Of a DNA stretch of 55,957 nt, positions 34,968-44,083 are shown in pieces; within the stretch, counting starts at the first letter, position 1, and every line of letters starts with the position of its first letter. The stretch lies in contig CALISD010000155.1 of assembly GCA_938041955.1 (NCBI GenBank), positions 1-55,957 on the forward strand. The letters are read 5' to 3'. The position numbers and the translations under genes are program-made. The DNA is from an uncultured Granulosicoccaceae bacterium (GTDB lineage Bacteria > Pseudomonadota > Gammaproteobacteria > Granulosicoccales > Granulosicoccaceae). Below the pieces are notes generated by a model. It worked only from the letters and a program-made list of their open reading frames with translations, did not search any database and was not told where the DNA came from.

Positions 34968-36386
34968 ATGAAACTAGATATCCGCCACAGCGGGCTGAGA
35001 AAAATATTAGTGGCAGGTGCGGCTTCAGTCGGCTTGTTACTAAGCGCATGTGACAGTGCCATGCTTATTGATCCAAATGCAACGGACAATACAACCGTAA
35101 CAGATCCGATTTCTTCAGATGCAGTAGACCTAATCGCTACCGCTGAAGCTGCCGGCTCTTTTACCACGCTGATTGCAGCTATAGAAGCCGCTAACTTGCG
35201 TGACCAATTAGCTGATGAGAACAACATCTACACAGTTTTCGCACCGACTGACAGTGCTTTTGAAGCGCTCGGTGCAGAAGCAGTTACTGCTCTGTTAGCT
35301 GATTCCGCAGCACTTAATGATACTTTGCTCTACCACGTGTTGGCCGGTAGCAACGACGCCAGCGCAGTCACCGCGTTGGCAGGATCAACCGTCACCATGC
35401 TCAACGGTAAAGACGCTGCTGTGTCGATGGAAGTTGATCAACTACGAATCAACTTATCAACCATCACTACGGCTGACATTGTTGCCTCAAACGGGGTTAT
35501 TCATATAATTGACACCGTTCTGTCGCCACCTGCCGATGCGCCCGCACCTGCTGACAATCTGGCCCAACTAGTGAGCAACGACCCTCAGTTCACCACCCTG
35601 GTTTCAGCGCTACAGGTAACTGGCCTTGATGCCACTCTGTCTGGCGACGGTCCTTTCACCATATTCGCTCCTAACGAAGCGGCATTTGAAGCATTGGGGG
35701 AAGAGACAGTTAACGCTTTAATCGCAGATCCGGACACACTACGCGACGTACTGCTTAATCACGTGGTCGAAGGTCAAGCGATTGATTCCGCAGCAGCAAC
35801 AGCCGCGGCAGGTACAGAAATTACATCAGCAGCAGCGACACCTCTTGCAGTATCGCTTAATGGTGATGCTTTGATGATCAACAACGCTACCGTAGTGCGT
35901 ACCGACATCGCTGGAACCAATGGTGTTATTCATGAGATAGACGCGGTAATCCAGGTGCCAGAAGTCACCACTGACTCAAACACCATTATGGATGCACTTA
36001 CGGCAAACGCAGACTACAGCGCACTGGTCTCTTTGATTCAAACCGCTGGTTTGACAGAAACACTAAAAGATGTCGACAGCAACTTTACTGTATTTGCTCC
36101 AAACAATGCAGCCATCACAGCAGCTGACACCGCCCTGCAAGCCGGCTTCACTAGCGATCCGGCAGCCCTTGCCGGTCTGCTTTTAGGTCACGTTCACGGC
36201 GCCACGCTTACATCAGCCGATGTAGCAGCACTTAACGGCACCGATCTGGCAATGGCCAATGGCTCAGCTAAAGCGATAACTGCTGTAGAGGGAGTGGTAA
36301 CGATTGGTTCTGCGACAGTGATAGATGCTGACATGCAGGCTCAAAACGGTGTGATACACGGCATTGATTCCGTGCTTCTTGACTAA
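34968..36386 (+). CDS. Lipoprotein with three FAS1 (fasciclin) domains
   Basis: A 472-residue lipoprotein. The lipobox is LSAC with acylated C28, and D29 at +2 would favour inner-membrane retention by the Lol rule. Three FAS1 repeats of about 130 residues follow. Each starts with a FxxLxxAL-type helix and YTVFAPTDSAFEAL, FTIFAPNEAAFEAL or FTVFAPNNAAI, and closes with NGVIHxID. FAS1 domains mediate adhesion or extracellular binding. It ends in DSVLLD with no anchor. A hairpin terminator follows at 36407. Confidence 0.9.
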   Translation: MKLDIRHSGLRKILVAGAASVGLLLSACDSAMLIDPNATDNTTVTDPISSDAVDLIATAEAAGSFTTLIAAIEAANLRDQLADENNIYTVFAPTDSAFEALGAEAVTALLADSAALNDTLLYHVLAGSNDASAVTALAGSTVTMLNGKDAAVSMEVDQLRINLSTITTADIVASNGVIHIIDTVLSPPADAPAPADNLAQLVSNDPQFTTLVSALQVTGLDATLSGDGPFTIFAPNEAAFEALGEETVNALIADPDTLRDVLLNHVVEGQAIDSAAATAAAGTEITSAAATPLAVSLNGDALMINNATVVRTDIAGTNGVIHEIDAVIQVPEVTTDSNTIMDALTANADYSALVSLIQTAGLTETLKDVDSNFTVFAPNNAAITAADTALQAGFTSDPAALAGLLLGHVHGATLTSADVAALNGTDLAMANGSAKAITAVEGVVTIGSATVIDADMQAQNGVIHGIDSVLLD

Positions 36387-36406
36387 GAGTCTATTGTAAG
36401 TACATC

Positions 36407-36431
36407 CACTGGCACCACTTTGGTGCCAGTG
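36407..36431 (+). terminator. Hairpin after the FAS1 gene
   Basis: CACTGGCACCA (36407-36417) pairs perfectly with TGGTGCCAGTG (36421-36431) across a CTT loop. It lies 20 bases after the FAS1 stop. The stem is strong but no T-run follows on either strand. A second small hairpin, TCAATC/GATTGA at 36490-36509, precedes the convergent TerC-family stop. Confidence 0.5.
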
Positions 36432-36524
36432 AGCATTCAGTTAACCTCTCTTCCCTATTCGCCAGTGTCCGTCCATTCAGATATTCAAGTCAATCAGCGC
36501 TCAGATTGATTCCGATACGAACAG

Positions 36525-37166
36525 CTAACCGATCATCCCCGCTGACTGCAAGTACTTGAGGATGCCGTTAGTCTCATCAAAGATACCGCGATAAAGCATT
36601 TCAGCTGCTACATAGATAAGAACAATCAGTCCGACCCATGATATCCACGGATACTTGCCGAGCAATTTCATAATCATGGTGGCAGCAAACGCCATCAATA
36701 TGATCGCCAGCGCCAGTCCAAAAATCAGTTTATTGGTATCACCGTCAGCAATCGCCGCAACTGCCAATACGTTATCAAGTGACATGGAAACGTCTGCGAT
36801 GGTAATCGCAATTAATGCCTGACCTAACGTACGCTGCTTTCCATCGCCATCACCAACAATCTCTCCATCTGCAGTCATCGCTTGAGAGTGGCTTTGCGAT
36901 CTGATCTCTTTATACAAACTCCAGCACACCCAGAACAACAACAAACCACCGACTAACAACAAGCCGGGAATACCCAGCAATTTGGTAGCGACCAGAGCAA
37001 ACACTACTCGCAGTAGTGCCGCGATCACCATACCGAACAAGATCGCCTTCTTACGCAGATCTGGAGCTAAACCGGCCGCAGCCATGCCGATAATTAAGGC
37101 GTTGTCACCGGACAACACAATATCTGCAATGATGATTTGGCCGAGATCAAGAATGTTTTCTAACAT
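36525..37166 (-). CDS. TerC family membrane protein (probable Mn2+ exporter)
   Basis: A 213-residue polytopic protein. It has the paired TerC acidic motifs IVLSGDNALIIGMA (near residue 20) and ADVSMSLDNVLAVAAIADG (middle), about seven helices and a charged cytoplasmic loop. Family members YkoY/YceF and Alx export manganese. The leader at 37195-37330 looks like a yybP-ykoY Mn2+ riboswitch, which supports this role. I start at the ATG at 37166 (MLENILDLGQ); the longer open frame runs back into the leader. Confidence 0.88.
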   Translation of the reverse strand: MLENILDLGQIIIADIVLSGDNALIIGMAAAGLAPDLRKKAILFGMVIAALLRVVFALVATKLLGIPGLLLVGGLLLFWVCWSLYKEIRSQSHSQAMTADGEIVGDGDGKQRTLGQALIAITIADVSMSLDNVLAVAAIADGDTNKLIFGLALAIILMAFAATMIMKLLGKYPWISWVGLIVLIYVAAEMLYRGIFDETNGILKYLQSAGMIG

Positions 37167-37194
37167 GGGTACATGCCATTGGTATTTAACGGAT

Positions 37195-37330
37195 GAGGCG
37201 TAGTTTACTGGGTCTCGCCAAACACGAGACGTACAGAAGTGTAATGACATAAGGCCAACATGATGCTGGCCTTATGGTCAATGCTTACGAGCAATCAGAC
37301 AATCGAGCCACAGCTCCCCTAACCCCCCAT
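37195..37330 (-). ncRNA. Probable yybP-ykoY manganese riboswitch in the TerC-family leader
   Basis: On the minus strand the leader shows, in order, GGGGAG (37319-37314), a helix arm CCATAAGGCCA..TGGCCTTATG (9-bp core at 37249-37257/37267-37275), GTACG (37234-37230) and a hairpin ending GGCGAGACC (37219-37211). These are the conserved yybP-ykoY blocks as I know them, and TerC genes are classic targets. The closing P1 helix is not clear to me. The 5' end overlaps the stop of the TRAP gene. Confidence 0.65.
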
Positions 37331-39784
37331 AACCTTAGGCAACCACAGCACAAGCTGCGGGAATATGAAGATCAGGATCAGGCCGACAAGTTGTACCAAC
37401 ATGAACTGCATCATACCAAGGTAGATGTCCTTCAAATCCCAATCAGGCACCACGCCTTTTAAGAAATAGGCCGAGAGCGCAACCGGCGGCGACAGCCAGG
37501 CCGTTTGCAAATTCACCGCCACAAGAATTCCGAACCAGACCATGAGGTCATAGCGCTCCAACCCATGCACCGAGAGTGCCTCAACCGTCGGCAGAAGAAT
37601 GGGGACAACGATCAGAACGATCGGCACCCATTCCAAAGGCCAGCCTAAAAGAAAGATAAGCCCCATTACCAGAAGCAGAATCAGGTACGGCGACATATCG
37701 AGACCCAGGAGCATCTCCGTCATCATCTTCGGAGTGCCAAGAAAGCTGAATTCGGCACCAAAGAAGTTGGAAGCCGCAACCAGGAACATGATCAGTACCG
37801 TGATTTCCAGCGCTTTGACCAGGCTGTCAAAAAAGCTGGGAATATTGAATTTGCCGTAGCCAATTGATAGCAGGATAGAGCCAAAGGCCCCCATGGCGGC
37901 AGCTTCGGCCGGGGTCGCAAAACCAAGAAGGATCGAGCCCAACGCGAAGGAAATCAGGATCGTGGGCGGCATCAGCCCGGCAAAGAATTCGTTCCAGAGA
38001 TCCGAGAAGTAGAAGTCATTGCCGTTTTCCTTGTCATAGATCGGGCGGCCAAGAAACGCCAGCAGGACAATGAAAGCGCAAAAAACGATTGACCAGATCG
38101 GCAAACCGCCATCACCCATGTTCGCAAAAATCATGTAAAGGTGAAACAGGACCGCAATTGGCACAGCGATCCGCAGAATGCTTAGGTTTCGATAGGCAGC
38201 ATAGGCCAACGCCATAGCAACAAGAAAGACCACCAGGCCACCGAACGGCATCAGTCCGGCAAATGCACCACCTACACCAAGACCAAAGATGCGGCACACA
38301 GTCAGGATACCAAGACAGATCAGGGCAACTTCGGCACCATAGAATTTAGACGTTTCAGGTTGGTCCTCTTCGCTCAGGATGGGCCCCAATGAAGGGTTGA
38401 GCCAGCATCGGCCCAGCGTATAGATTAAGTAGAGTGAGGCCAGGAGTGCGCCGGGGATGAACGCGCCACGGAACAAATCAAGGGTCGAGACTTCCAGCAC
38501 GGGGCCCATGACAATCAACATAATCGATGGCGGGATCAGAATACCCAGGGTGCCGCCCGCCGTGATCGTTCCGGCCGCCAGTTTCACGTCGTAACCGGAT
38601 CGGGTCATTGTCGCGCCCGCCATAATGCCGAGCAGTGTCACCGAGGCACCGACGATCCCGGTGGCGGCAGCAAAGATGGTTGAAACGATCAGAACCGCAA
38701 TAAAAAGCGAGCCGCGCACGCGCGCCATCATCATTTGGATTGACGCGAACAGACGCTCCATCAATCCGGCCGCTTCCATGACGATGCCCATCAAGACGAA
38801 CAGAGGCACAGCCATAAGCTGATCGTTCAGCATGGTTGAGTTGGTGTTCAACGTCATCAGAAGCGTGGTGAGTTTAAAATTCGCCCCCCAGATGCCGAAT
38901 ACAAAAGCCAGGAAGATCAGAGTGAAAGCAATCGGGAAGCCTATGAAGATCACAAACAACATCGCCCCAAGCATGATCAAGCCAATGGTGGGCTTGTCCA
39001 GGTTTGGCGTCGCGCTCATCAAACCAGTGAACCATTTGCCGCCCGGCACGATGTCGGGTAAGAAGACAGCCAAAATCAGCCACAGCAGAAATATCAAATA
39101 GATCGGCAGGGCCCGCACAAACCAGCGTTCGCGGCGCTTACCCATTTTATGGAAGGCGCGGAAAATCTCGGGTATGCCTTGCAGCGTCAATAGCAAAGCG
39201 CCGACCGGCATAGCAAGGCGCGCCGGCCATATCAACGGCCCCCATGCGCTGTCGACCTGCATGGTTTCGCCGGTTGAAAAAGCCAGCCACCAGAATTCTG
39301 CTGAAACGATGGTGAAGAACAGCATCGAAGGTATAAAGAACAACAGGTACAACGTTGCGTCCACAGTTGCCTGTGTCTTGTCTGACCAGAACCGGTAGAG
39401 GAAGTCTGCGCGAATATGAACGCCACGCATTAACCCGTAACCGGCAGCAGCCATAAATAGCACACCGGCAATCATGCGACTGGTGTCGTAGACCCATAGC
39501 GTGGGGCCAAGGTTAAGAGATCGCGCCAGGTCTTCGAAGCCAGCGTTTTGCAGAATTGAAAAGGAGTTTCGCGAGATCACTTCGAAGACAACCACTGCGA
39601 TCAATGGCACCAACAGAAGCGCAATGATCTGTCCCACACGATAGTTTAAAAGATCAATAGCAGCCGTGATTGGACGCTGCCAGGACGTCATGTCCTCTGG
39701 TGTTTCACCAGGTGCTTCGGCGCGCCGTTCGGCGATAAGCTCGTCCGCTATTTCCAGATCGCCTGGATTCGGTTCTTCAGCCAT
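37319..39784 (-). CDS. TRAP transporter fused small and large permease (DctQM)
   Basis: An 821-residue membrane protein. The N-terminal part (about residues 30-225) is a four-helix DctQ small permease. The rest is a DctM large permease enlarged by about 130 residues of extra helices near 480-620. The DctM signatures GTLGILIPPSIMLIVMGP and FATPAEAAAMGAFGS are present. AAGGAAAC precedes the ATG at 39784. TRAP systems import organic acids with a sodium gradient. The base composition is visibly GC-richer than neighbours such as 45841-45900. It lies downstream of its binding protein gene dctP at 40176-41270. Confidence 0.9.
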   Translation of the reverse strand: MAEEPNPGDLEIADELIAERRAEAPGETPEDMTSWQRPITAAIDLLNYRVGQIIALLLVPLIAVVVFEVISRNSFSILQNAGFEDLARSLNLGPTLWVYDTSRMIAGVLFMAAAGYGLMRGVHIRADFLYRFWSDKTQATVDATLYLLFFIPSMLFFTIVSAEFWWLAFSTGETMQVDSAWGPLIWPARLAMPVGALLLTLQGIPEIFRAFHKMGKRRERWFVRALPIYLIFLLWLILAVFLPDIVPGGKWFTGLMSATPNLDKPTIGLIMLGAMLFVIFIGFPIAFTLIFLAFVFGIWGANFKLTTLLMTLNTNSTMLNDQLMAVPLFVLMGIVMEAAGLMERLFASIQMMMARVRGSLFIAVLIVSTIFAAATGIVGASVTLLGIMAGATMTRSGYDVKLAAGTITAGGTLGILIPPSIMLIVMGPVLEVSTLDLFRGAFIPGALLASLYLIYTLGRCWLNPSLGPILSEEDQPETSKFYGAEVALICLGILTVCRIFGLGVGGAFAGLMPFGGLVVFLVAMALAYAAYRNLSILRIAVPIAVLFHLYMIFANMGDGGLPIWSIVFCAFIVLLAFLGRPIYDKENGNDFYFSDLWNEFFAGLMPPTILISFALGSILLGFATPAEAAAMGAFGSILLSIGYGKFNIPSFFDSLVKALEITVLIMFLVAASNFFGAEFSFLGTPKMMTEMLLGLDMSPYLILLLVMGLIFLLGWPLEWVPIVLIVVPILLPTVEALSVHGLERYDLMVWFGILVAVNLQTAWLSPPVALSAYFLKGVVPDWDLKDIYLGMMQFMLVQLVGLILIFIFPQLVLWLPKVMGG

Positions 39785-40175
39785 GGTGTTTCCTTCGCTA
39801 GACGTGGATTTAACATCCGCGTTCTCTTTTTCGAAATGTCATTAATCCGGATGTTTCATAAAATAGCGAGCATATCGCGCAGATATCTGGTTTCACAATG
39901 CATTTATTCTCGCGCCAAATACCTAATGGTTATCTGTCAAAGAAAAATTGCTGTGGAATCAAAGATCAAGTCAGATGCCGTCGATTTCGTGAATAGTCCG
40001 TGTTAGATGACGCTTCGAAAAAAAGAACACACAGGTTCCCTTCAGGGATCGTACCGATTGAATTTACTTCAGTGTGCAAACAACGCACGGGCTCCAATGA
40101 GAGCCCGTGCTAAGTTGAAACTAACTAGTTTCAGAACGCACGGGCTCCATTGAGATCACCCGTGCTCAGCTGAAA
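39785..40175 (-). other. Intergenic region between dctP and dctQM with duplicated 3'-end sequence
   Basis: This 391-base gap has no gene. From about 40060 onward it repeats the tail of dctP. TTACTTCAGTGTG occurs at 40064-40076 and again at the dctP end (40176-40188). AACGCACGGGCTCCA occurs at 40082-40096 and 40135-40149. The repeats carry two terminator-like hairpins (see 40085-40164). The rest (39785-40055) is AT-rich and shows no clear promoter. Confidence 0.65.
40085..40164 (-). terminator. Tandem terminator-like hairpins after dctP
   Basis: The hairpin farther from dctP is perfect: GCACGGGCTC (40085-40094) with GAGCCCGTGC (40101-40110) and a 6-base loop, followed on the minus strand by GTTGTTTGC. 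The hairpin nearer dctP, 40139-40164, is a degenerate copy with GCACGGG/CCCGTGC arms around a 12-base loop. They may reduce read-through into dctQM so that binding protein is made in excess. Confidence 0.6.
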
Positions 40176-41270
40176 TTACTTCAGTGTGTCAGCGTGTGCC
40201 TTACCCAGACTTGCATTCGAAGCCTGTGCACCGGCCCAGAATGGAACCGCGATATCCGCGAAATCTTTCTGAGACTGCCAGACTTCTGCGAAGAACTCGT
40301 TCTCGTCCGCAGCTTTCTGCAACGCGTTCTTTGCAGCCGCCATGTACTCGGTGAAATAGTCCGCTGGAGTGTCTTCTAAAATAACACCGTGGTTGTCCGT
40401 CAGATCTTTAAGCGCCTTACCGTTTTCATAGATGCGGTACGACATAGACTTGGACAGAGACGCGTTTGCTGCAACTTCCAGCGCCTTTTGCTCAACAGCA
40501 GTCAGTTTGTTGTAGACATCAAGGTTTAGATACATGTCAGCGTTCACAACAACCTGGTGCAAGCCCTGCAGATAGTAGTGCTTAAGAACTTTCTGAAAGC
40601 CAAACACAGAGTCAGGCTTCGGGCAGCACCACTCAGCCGCGTCAATTGTGCCTTTTTCCAGCGCTGGCAAGATGTCACCACCGCCCATCGCTACAGCTGG
40701 AACACCGATGTCTGCGTATGCAGCGCCAACCATGCCCGGAGGCGCGCGGAAGCGCATCTTGCGGAAGTCATCCATGGAATTAATAGGCTTCGGGAACCAG
40801 CCCAATGCTTCAGGGCCCACTGGCTGCAACATGAAACCTTTGACGTTCACGCCCATTTCCGTCCAAAGACGGTCGTAAAGTTCTTTACCACCGCCATACT
40901 GGAACCAGCTGAGGAACGCGATGTTGTCCATGCCAACGCCAGCACCGGCAACGGGAGCACCAAAAAGGTTAGCTGCAACGTGTTTGCCACCCCAATAGTG
41001 TGTCCATGCAAAACCGCCTTCGACAAGGCCCGCGTCAACCGCGTCCATGATGTCCCGTGGGCCGACAACAGCACCGGCTGGCAGCACTTCGATCTTCAGC
41101 GAGCCACCTGTAAGAGCGTCAACGTCTTTGGCAAACTCTTTCAGCATGAACACTTCGTCCGCCGAATCTGATAGCACCGATTGGATACGGATAGTGGTGG
41201 CAGCTTGAACACTGCCTACGGCAAGAGCTGCACCTACAGCTAATGCACTAATTATACGATTCAATTTCAT
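40176..41270 (-). CDS. TRAP transporter periplasmic binding protein (DctP/TakP-like)
   Basis: A 364-residue binding protein. Its signal peptide is MKLNRIISALAVGAALAVGS (cleavage after VQA). The mature domain has RFRAPPGMVGAAYADIGVPAVAMGGGDILPALEKG and the ligand-site motif DAAEWCCPKPD, related to the AEW motif of TakP, which binds 2-oxo acids. The substrate is therefore probably a carboxylate, but this is not proven. TGTAAGCGCTTACA lies 87 bases upstream of the ATG. GC content is high, as in the DctQM gene. Confidence 0.9.
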   Translation of the reverse strand: MKLNRIISALAVGAALAVGSVQAATTIRIQSVLSDSADEVFMLKEFAKDVDALTGGSLKIEVLPAGAVVGPRDIMDAVDAGLVEGGFAWTHYWGGKHVAANLFGAPVAGAGVGMDNIAFLSWFQYGGGKELYDRLWTEMGVNVKGFMLQPVGPEALGWFPKPINSMDDFRKMRFRAPPGMVGAAYADIGVPAVAMGGGDILPALEKGTIDAAEWCCPKPDSVFGFQKVLKHYYLQGLHQVVVNADMYLNLDVYNKLTAVEQKALEVAANASLSKSMSYRIYENGKALKDLTDNHGVILEDTPADYFTEYMAAAKNALQKAADENEFFAEVWQSQKDFADIAVPFWAGAQASNASLGKAHADTLK

Positions 41271-41357
41271 AAATCCTCCGAACGAAGTTCTTTGAAGAAA
41301 AAAAGATCAAAAGCCTTGAAGACCTTCGAGAACATTTTGCACATAGGTTTGATTTGG

Positions 41358-41371
41358 TGTAAGCGCTTACA
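41358..41371. promoter_or_regulatory. LacI-family type operator upstream of dctP
   Basis: TGTAAGCGCTTACA is a perfect 14-base palindrome with a central CG step, the form bound by LacI/GalR-family repressors. On the minus strand it lies directly after TTGACG (41378-41373), a good -35, so a bound repressor would block the dctP promoter. No LacI-family regulator gene is in the window. Confidence 0.65.
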
Positions 41372-41509
41372 TCGTCAAAAACTTATTTCAAACCCTTTGA
41401 AACGGTACATCTTTATACTCATGGAGCGCACGTTCAAAGTCAACATCCAGCACCACAAATACCACAAACCGCTGCTTTGATGTCGCGCACATGTACAGTA
41501 CGAGTATCA

Positions 41510-41986
41510 TCACAGCCCACCAAATCCCTGGCATTCAACAGTATGTGCATCTGCGAATCCTCGCACGAAAACAGCACAACTGGTCTTCATTTCAAACAGG
41601 TGAAAATCTGGCAGCGACTCCAGCAGCGGGATGATGTCCCCGAAACGGTCTTGCATAGATGCCAGCACTGTTTTCCATGTGGGCGACCCCCTGCCTATCA
41701 ACTCCGACTCAGCCTGGTAAGTGACCCGTTTGCGCGCATGCAAGCTCTCTGCATCTGTTTCATTTTCAATAAACAGCAAACTGGCACGAGGGTTCGATTT
41801 TAAATTTGCAGTGTGCAGCGCTAAGTCACTCAGCAGGACGTACAGTTTTCCATCAACAATAGTAAATGGTGAATAGCTTATCGTCGGCTCTGCAGCTAAA
41901 TCACAAGTTGACAACAACACTGTCTGAAAGCTGTTCACCAGTGCTTTCATGCCAGCGTCGAGCTCCGCTTGGTCAGGTAGGCTCAT
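41510..41986 (-). CDS. HugZ-like pyridoxamine 5'-phosphate oxidase family protein
   Basis: A 158-residue split-barrel flavin-binding fold protein. Recognisable parts are the N-terminal LLSTCDLAAEPTISYSPF, the LSDLALHTANLKSNPRASLLFIENE strand-turn region and a C-terminal FVRGFADAHTV. It matches the N-terminal domain of HugZ haem oxygenases and lacks the longer C-terminal domain of some members. It could bind haem or FMN. No haem-uptake genes are adjacent. Confidence 0.78.
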   Translation of the reverse strand: MSLPDQAELDAGMKALVNSFQTVLLSTCDLAAEPTISYSPFTIVDGKLYVLLSDLALHTANLKSNPRASLLFIENETDAESLHARKRVTYQAESELIGRGSPTWKTVLASMQDRFGDIIPLLESLPDFHLFEMKTSCAVFVRGFADAHTVECQGFGGL

Positions 41987-42223
41987 AAGCCACTAGATAT
42001 CCGTTTTTTACGCGTCTGTAAAATACACCGAAGCGCACATTGATTTTAGTACCAGCCCCTTCGACAAACAGCATCCAAGGTCCGCCATCAAGCCCTGCCA
42101 CAAAGCGCTTACTCCGAAATTACCTTCAATGCACACCAGGCATCCTCTATTAAATGCCAGCACGCGTAAACGAATGGCGAGACGATCTGTCATACTCTTA
42201 AGTCTTATTCGGATTACCTCCAG

Positions 42224-43435
42224 ATGGCGCACAACACACCATCGAGCCATCAATATACAGGCAAGATTTTAAGCATCACCCTACTCATCATCGCTGAGAT
42301 AGCGGCGATGAGCTTGTGGTTCGTATCTGCAGCCATCCTCGGGGACATGTCCGAGGAGGCAAACCTGAGCCCTGGCAGACAAGCGGCACTGTCGTCGGCA
42401 GTACAGGGAGGCTTTGTTATCGGCGCGTTAATTTCAGCCGTCTTCGGTATAGCAGACCGATTTGAACCTCGTTATGTGTTTTCAATTTTCGCGCTGCTTG
42501 CGGCAATCGCCAACGCACTTTTATTACTCACTCCGCCAGGCAGCATTGAGGCCATTGCACTCAGGGGGCTCACTGGTGCTTGTCTGGCAGGCGTGTATCC
42601 GGTAGGAATGAAGATCGCCGTCGGCTGGGGGCAAAAAGATCGCGGATTCCTGGTCGGATTACTGGTGGGCGGCTTAACCCTTGGTTCTGCAGCACCGCAC
42701 CTTCTGGCCTTTATTGGCGGCACTGATTGGCGCATTACGGTCACTGCTGCCTCCTTGCTGGCTGGAATATCTTCACTGGTCATTCTCGCCACTCACAACG
42801 GCCCTCACCACAGCACCCAGGCGAGATTCGATTCCAGTGCCCTTTCGGATGCCTGGACAAACCCGGCTATCAGACGGGCCTACGGCGGTTACCTTGGCCA
42901 CATGTGGGAATTATTCGCCATGTGGGCCTGGATTGGCATTGCGCTGTCAGTCAGTTTCAGCAGTCAAATACCGTCACATGAGGCAAACGAGTTAGCCAAA
43001 CTGATGGCCTTTATCATCATTGGTCTGGGAGCGCTCAGTTGCCCGGTTGCAGGATGGCTCGCAGATCGCATCGGAAAAGCCGAGCTGACTATCGTTGCCA
43101 TGGCAATAAGCGGTCTCAGTGCTATTTTATTCGCACTGACTTTCGGTGGCAGTATCTGGCTAACGGTGGTGGTGTCAATCATCTGGGGCATTGCAATTAT
43201 TCCCGATTCAGCACAATTCTCGGCGTTGGTGGCGGATCACTCACCCCCCGAAAAAGCCGGCTCACTCATGACCTTTCAAACAGCGCTGGGCTTTGCCCTT
43301 ACCACACTGACCGTGCAGCTCGCGCCGCTAGTTGCCGCCAAAACAGGCTGGCCATTTTTAATGGCTTCACTCGCCATTGGGCCTATATTCGGTATCTATT
43401 CAATGTGGGGCCTGCGACGCCGCCAGGAAACCTAA
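42224..43435 (+). CDS. Major facilitator superfamily transporter
   Basis: A 403-residue membrane protein with 12 hydrophobic segments. MFS features are FGIADRFEPRYVF between helices 2 and 3, and AGWLADRIGKAELTI at the matching site in the second half. The WGIAIIPDSAQFSALVADHSPPEKAGSLMT stretch resembles nitrate/cyanate-like MFS members, but the substrate is unknown. No good Shine-Dalgarno precedes the ATG. It is alone, 132 bases before msrA. Confidence 0.85.
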   Translation: MAHNTPSSHQYTGKILSITLLIIAEIAAMSLWFVSAAILGDMSEEANLSPGRQAALSSAVQGGFVIGALISAVFGIADRFEPRYVFSIFALLAAIANALLLLTPPGSIEAIALRGLTGACLAGVYPVGMKIAVGWGQKDRGFLVGLLVGGLTLGSAAPHLLAFIGGTDWRITVTAASLLAGISSLVILATHNGPHHSTQARFDSSALSDAWTNPAIRRAYGGYLGHMWELFAMWAWIGIALSVSFSSQIPSHEANELAKLMAFIIIGLGALSCPVAGWLADRIGKAELTIVAMAISGLSAILFALTFGGSIWLTVVVSIIWGIAIIPDSAQFSALVADHSPPEKAGSLMTFQTALGFALTTLTVQLAPLVAAKTGWPFLMASLAIGPIFGIYSMWGLRRRQET

Positions 43436-43567
43436 ACCTGCGCTATGACACCCTTGGTAACTCATTCACTCACTGAGCACGTGCTGTATGCGATACTCAC
43501 CCTAGTGTTCAACCCAATACCGCTTGCCGATTAAAGCGCCTGTTAACCCCAACATGAGGACAACCCA

Positions 43568-44083
43568 GTGACTGATAAAGCAATTATGGCCGGTGGCTGT
43601 TTTTGGGGCATGCAAGACCTCATCCGCAAGCTCCCGGGCGTGAAGGAGACAAGAGTAGGATACACAGGCGGTGATGTTCCCAACGCTACCTACAGAAACC
43701 ACGGCACCCACGCAGAGGGCATTGAAGTGGTTTTTGATCCAAAGAAAATCAGCTTTAGAAACTTACTGGAATTTTTTTTCCAGATACACGATCCCACTAC
43801 GCTGAATCAGCAAGGCAATGATCGTGGCGTGTCTTATCGCTCGGCGATTTACTATACCAACGAAGAGCAAAAACACATTGCCGAGCAAACTATCAGAGAT
43901 GTTGATGCGTCTGGATTATGGCCAGGCAAAGTTGTGACTGAAATAGAGCCTGCGGGGGAATTCTGGGAAGCAGAACCAGAACATCAAGACTACTTACAAC
44001 GTATCCCGCATGGCTACACTTGCCACTTCCCCAGAGCCGATTGGGTGTTGACGAGCGCAGCAGCTACATCCGAATCAGAATAA
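43568..44083 (+). CDS. msrA: Peptide-methionine (S)-S-oxide reductase
   Basis: A 171-residue MsrA that reduces methionine-S-sulfoxide in proteins. The active-site motif is GCFWG with catalytic C11, followed by [24 protein letters not shown] and FFQIHDPTT. No extra C-terminal resolving cysteine pair is obvious; the only late cysteine is in GYTCHFPRA. The start is a GTG at 43568, with GAGGACAA upstream. It fits an oxidative-stress role. Confidence 0.95.
   Translation: MTDKAIMAGGCFWGMQDLIRKLPGVKETRVGYTGGDVPNATYRNHGTHAEGIEVVFDPKKISFRNLLEFFFQIHDPTTLNQQGNDRGVSYRSAIYYTNEEQKHIAEQTIRDVDASGLWPGKVVTEIEPAGEFWEAEPEHQDYLQRIPHGYTCHFPRADWVLTSAAATSESE

Noticed and set aside
37249..37275. 9-bp hairpin considered as the TRAP operon terminator
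   Set aside because: It has no T-run on the minus strand and fits better as the long arm of the yybP-ykoY element, although it might still pause transcription.
40557..41171. 204-codon open frame on the plus strand
   Set aside because: It is fully antisense to dctP, in a GC-rich gene where long antisense frames are common.
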